A DNA stretch of 13,705 nt, taken from Desulfobacteraceae bacterium (GTDB lineage Bacteria; Desulfobacterota; Desulfobacteria; Desulfobacterales; Desulfobacteraceae). The stretch is taken from assembly GCA_022712835.1 (NCBI GenBank), contig JAFLJU010000074.1, positions 1-13,705 on the forward strand, in the 5' to 3' direction. Made by a program: the position numbers and the translations under genes. The notes under the pieces are model-generated. The model was not told the DNA's origin, did no database searches, and worked only from the letters and a program-made list of their open reading frames with translations. Numbering within the stretch: position 1 is the first letter of the stretch; every line of letters begins with the position of its first letter. Positions 10,845-13,705 of this stretch are shown in pieces.

Positions 10845-13705
10845 TCATTGATCTTGGGTTTTTTGTTGTTCAATGCGAATCAGGTTGAAATCCCCCAGGA
10901 TGGCATAGAGGCTGGGAACCACCAGCAACACCAGCACCGTTGACACCATGAGTCCGAAAACGATGGAACTTGCCAGGGGAATCAGGATCTGGGCCTGGAG
11001 GGACCGCTCTGCCAGCAAAGGCAATAATCCAAAAATGGTGGTCACCGAGGTCAAAAGCACCGCTCGAAATCGTTCCCGGGATGCCAGTTTTCCAGCCTGG
11101 ACCACGGTCTCGCCCATTGCCGTGTGGGCTTTGACAAAGGAGACCAGAAGAATGGAATCATTCACCACAATGCCTGCCAGGGAGATAAAGCCCATGATAC
11201 TGGGCATGGCAAGCTCAAGACCCATGAACAGATGGCCCCAGACCACACCGATAAAGGCAAAGGGAATCGTGATCATGACCACCAGTGGTTCCTGGTAGGA
11301 TTTAAACTGAAAACTTAAGAGACAAAAAATTCCGAAGATACCAATTCCAAGGGCCTTGAGCATCCCCCCCATGGAGTTTTTCATCTCTTTTTCCTGGCCT
11401 TCAAGCCCGGTCGTGATGCCGGGAAACTCTTTTTTCAGTTCAGGTAAAAAATTGGCCCGGGTATCGGCAATCACATCCGCGGCATTGGCAAGACTGGTAT
11501 CTATGTCTCCTGTTACGGTGACGGTTCTGATACCATTTACCCGGCGGATTCCGGCATAGCCCCGTTCATGGGTGACAACGGCAACGGCACTTAAGGGAAC
11601 CCGTTTTCCTTCACTGCTGATGAGATAGAAGTTTTCAAGGCTGGCAATATTATTTCGATCCCTGTCCGCAATTCTCAGGTTGACCTCATAGGATTCCTCC
11701 CTGACAATCATCTCGCTGGCTTTGCTGCCGTAAAAGGCTGCCCGAAGCTGGCTTGCAACCATACTTGCCGTGAATCCCTTTGATTTGGCTCCCTGTTTCA
11801 GGGAAACCTGGATCTCAGGCTTGCCCGGCCGCAGGTCATCATACAGGTCGGATACCCCCTGGTATTTGTACAGCCAGTCGATGAGACGGGTGGAGGCCTG
11901 TTTCAGTTCATCCAGGTCATTGCCCCTGAGGCGGATCTCAATGGGCAGGCCGCCGGGGCCGATGGACGGTTCCTTAAATGCCAGGGCAATGGCATCGGGC
12001 ATATTGTCCGTAAGGGAGCGCCATTGGTGAATGATCTGATCAATGGTGGCGGTCCTGACTTCGGCGTTTAAAAGATCCAGGGAGACCGTGGCTACGTGTG
12101 GCCCTGTTTCTCCGGCATCGGCATTGGTATTATACATAACACTGATATTTTCCACCAGGTCGCGACCTTCGGGTTGGTCCGGGGAAAAATCTCGGTTGAT
12201 TTTTTTTGCCGCATCTGTAAGTTTGTCCACATAAAGGGTGGTTTTAGAAAGGGGGGTTCCCTGGGGAAAAAGAATCCGGGCCTGGATCACATCTCCGTCA
12301 ATTTCCGGGAAGGCCCGGACCTTGAGAACGCCGCCGGCAATCATTGATATGGAAGCAATAAAGGTGAGGACCACAAGGCCTATGAACAGATACCGATAAT
12401 CAATGGCCAGGTCCACCAGTCGGCCAAGGATTTGGTTTTTGATCCAGTCCAGCACCTGATCGATCTTGGTCCTCAGTGGATTTGATTTCATGGATTTCCC
12501 ATTTGCGGAAAGGGTATGGGCAAGGTGGCGGGGCAGGATACAAAATGCCTCCACCAGACTCACGGACAGGGTGAGAATCAGGATGACGGGAATCACATAG
12601 AGCACCTTGCCGATATCCCCTGTCATACTGAGAGCCAGGGCTCCGAAAACAAACAGGGTGGTCAGAAACGAAGAAAATACCCCGGGGGCCACTTCGGTAA
12701 TCCCGTCCACGGTGGCCTGGAACCCGCTTTTTCCCTTTTCCAGATTTGCCGCCACATTTTCGGCAATGACAATGGCATCATCCATGAGAATCCCCACCCC
12801 GATCAAAAGTCCCACCATGGAAAGCATGTTCAGGGACAGCCCCAAATGTTTCATCACAAAAAAGGTCAGGGCAAAGGAGACCGGCAACCCCATGACCACC
12901 CAGAAGGAAAATTTAAAGGGGAAAAAGATCACCATGGCAATGAAGACCAGCACCAGTCCCTGGACTGCATTTTTGATCAGCATCTGGAGGCGGTCCCTGA
13001 CAATTTTGGACACGTTCTGGGTCAGGACAAAGGAGACACCGGGAGGGGCCATTTCCCTTTCTTTTTCCAGGAACGCTGTAACCGCATCCATGATATCCAG
13101 GGCATCTTCCGTCTTGGTCTTGTTGATCTGAAGAATTCCGGCCCGGCTGCCGTTGAACAAAATTTTGTCCTCTTCATCCTTAAATTGGTCTGTTATTTTG
13201 GCGATTTCCGCCAGACGAATCCGGGCCCCGGTCCCGCTGGAAACCACAATCAGCTCCCCCAGTTCCCGGACACTTCTTCTCTCTTCTGAAAACCGGATTA
13301 AAATATCGGCATCCTGGGTTTTTAGACTGCCGGCGGGCATGTCAATATTCTGGGCCCTGACCACAGACTCAATGTCAGACACCGAAATCCCTAAACGCAT
13401 CATCTCGTAAAGGGGGATCTCCATGGCAAACTCCTGGCTTGAAAAGCCCTTTACCTCCACCTGGGAAATGAGATCGATCTGCTTGATCCGATCTTTTAAA
13501 TCTTCGCAGAAAAATTTGAGATGAACCGGGTCCATTGGGCCGGTAACGGCAATGGAGACCACCGGGTCTGTCCGGTTGATCCGTTTAACAATGACATCTT
13601 CCACGGAATCGGGGAAATCGCTGATGGCTTCCACCTCGGTTTTAATGTCATTTAAAAACTGAATAATATCTCCATTATCCACCATTTCCACCACCACCCT
13701 GGCAC
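10845..13705 (-). CDS. RND-family efflux transporter permease, N-terminus beyond the window
   Basis: At least 952 codons are open from the right edge to the TGA at 10845-10847. The first visible residues (ARVVVEMVDNGDIIQFLNDI) belong to the first periplasmic subdomain, so roughly 80-90 residues of the N-terminus, including TM1, are missing only because of the window edge. The family hallmark GILMDDAIVIAENV gives the paired proton-relay aspartates of TM4 (codons at 12777-12782). In the TM10-equivalent position AGIVVNDSILLV replaces the lysine-containing AcrB motif, as in several RND subgroups other than AcrB proper. Two periplasmic halves and two groups of membrane helices are visible. The pump is proton-driven, in the inner membrane, and works with a periplasmic adaptor, probably encoded upstream to the right. 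It converges on the phospholipase gene with a 19-bp gap and no visible terminator. Confidence 0.95.
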   Translation of the reverse strand, partial: ARVVVEMVDNGDIIQFLNDIKTEVEAISDFPDSVEDVIVKRINRTDPVVSIAVTGPMDPVHLKFFCEDLKDRIKQIDLISQVEVKGFSSQEFAMEIPLYEMMRLGISVSDIESVVRAQNIDMPAGSLKTQDADILIRFSEERRSVRELGELIVVSSGTGARIRLAEIAKITDQFKDEEDKILFNGSRAGILQINKTKTEDALDIMDAVTAFLEKEREMAPPGVSFVLTQNVSKIVRDRLQMLIKNAVQGLVLVFIAMVIFFPFKFSFWVVMGLPVSFALTFFVMKHLGLSLNMLSMVGLLIGVGILMDDAIVIAENVAANLEKGKSGFQATVDGITEVAPGVFSSFLTTLFVFGALALSMTGDIGKVLYVIPVILILTLSVSLVEAFCILPRHLAHTLSANGKSMKSNPLRTKIDQVLDWIKNQILGRLVDLAIDYRYLFIGLVVLTFIASISMIAGGVLKVRAFPEIDGDVIQARILFPQGTPLSKTTLYVDKLTDAAKKINRDFSPDQPEGRDLVENISVMYNTNADAGETGPHVATVSLDLLNAEVRTATIDQIIHQWRSLTDNMPDAIALAFKEPSIGPGGLPIEIRLRGNDLDELKQASTRLIDWLYKYQGVSDLYDDLRPGKPEIQVSLKQGAKSKGFTASMVASQLRAAFYGSKASEMIVREESYEVNLRIADRDRNNIASLENFYLISSEGKRVPLSAVAVVTHERGYAGIRRVNGIRTVTVTGDIDTSLANAADVIADTRANFLPELKKEFPGITTGLEGQEKEMKNSMGGMLKALGIGIFGIFCLLSFQFKSYQEPLVVMITIPFAFIGVVWGHLFMGLELAMPSIMGFISLAGIVVNDSILLVSFVKAHTAMGETVVQAGKLASRERFRAVLLTSVTTIFGLLPLLAERSLQAQILIPLASSIVFGLMVSTVLVLLVVPSLYAILGDFNLIRIEQQKTQDQ

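Noticed and set aside
10826..10860. Bidirectional terminator between the phospholipase and RND genes
   Set aside because: The 19-bp gap is A/T-rich but contains no inverted repeat that could form a stem before the T-run.
12516..13289. 257-codon plus-strand open frame opposite the RND gene
   Set aside because: It is antisense to the conserved TM4 and periplasmic part of the RND permease. Its translation is rich in His, Gln, Gly and Lys with no recognisable domain, typical of a shadow frame.

Overview
The window looks like chromosomal DNA of a Gram-negative bacterium of moderate GC content. Gene style and content (a phage-tail-like injection system, LytS/LytTR regulators, a large RND pump) would fit a deltaproteobacterium such as a Desulfobacterales member. 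That placement is an impression from the sequence and not a demonstrated assignment.

Left part (1-5686, all minus strand): the upstream half of an extracellular contractile injection system (eCIS) operon. In transcription order it encodes a DUF4255 cap/terminator protein (Pvc16-like), an unrecognised 284-aa protein, one tail sheath protein, two gp19-type inner tube proteins, a small DUF5908-type protein, a CIS_tube/LysM baseplate protein (Pvc7-like) and a VgrG-like spike (Pvc8-like) that runs off the left edge. Genes are tightly packed or overlapping. The remaining baseplate genes, PAAR tip, tail fibre, tape measure, AAA+ ATPase and cargo are not in the window.

Middle part (5940-8440, also minus strand and immediately upstream of the eCIS operon): three regulators. 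These are a LytTR DNA-binding response regulator, a stand-alone receiver that looks like a copy of it without the LytTR domain, and a soluble protein in which a receiver precedes a LytS-type histidine kinase. The 253-bp gap between the kinase gene and the eCIS operon holds twelve degenerate 7-bp units. On the minus strand these produce LytTR-like 9-mers every 21 bp, just upstream of a possible promoter. The simplest reading is a dedicated phosphorelay controlling the injection system; this is inference.

Right part: a 561-bp gene-free region (8447-9007) rich in inverted and direct repeats. It includes two long inverted repeats whose arms interlock and a strong hairpin ahead of the next gene. 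Then comes a plus-strand patatin-like phospholipase with C-terminal membrane helices (9008-10825). Converging on it from the right edge is a large RND-family efflux permease (10845-13705, minus strand) lacking only its N-terminus because of the window edge. No RNA genes, CRISPR arrays or insertion sequences were recognised.
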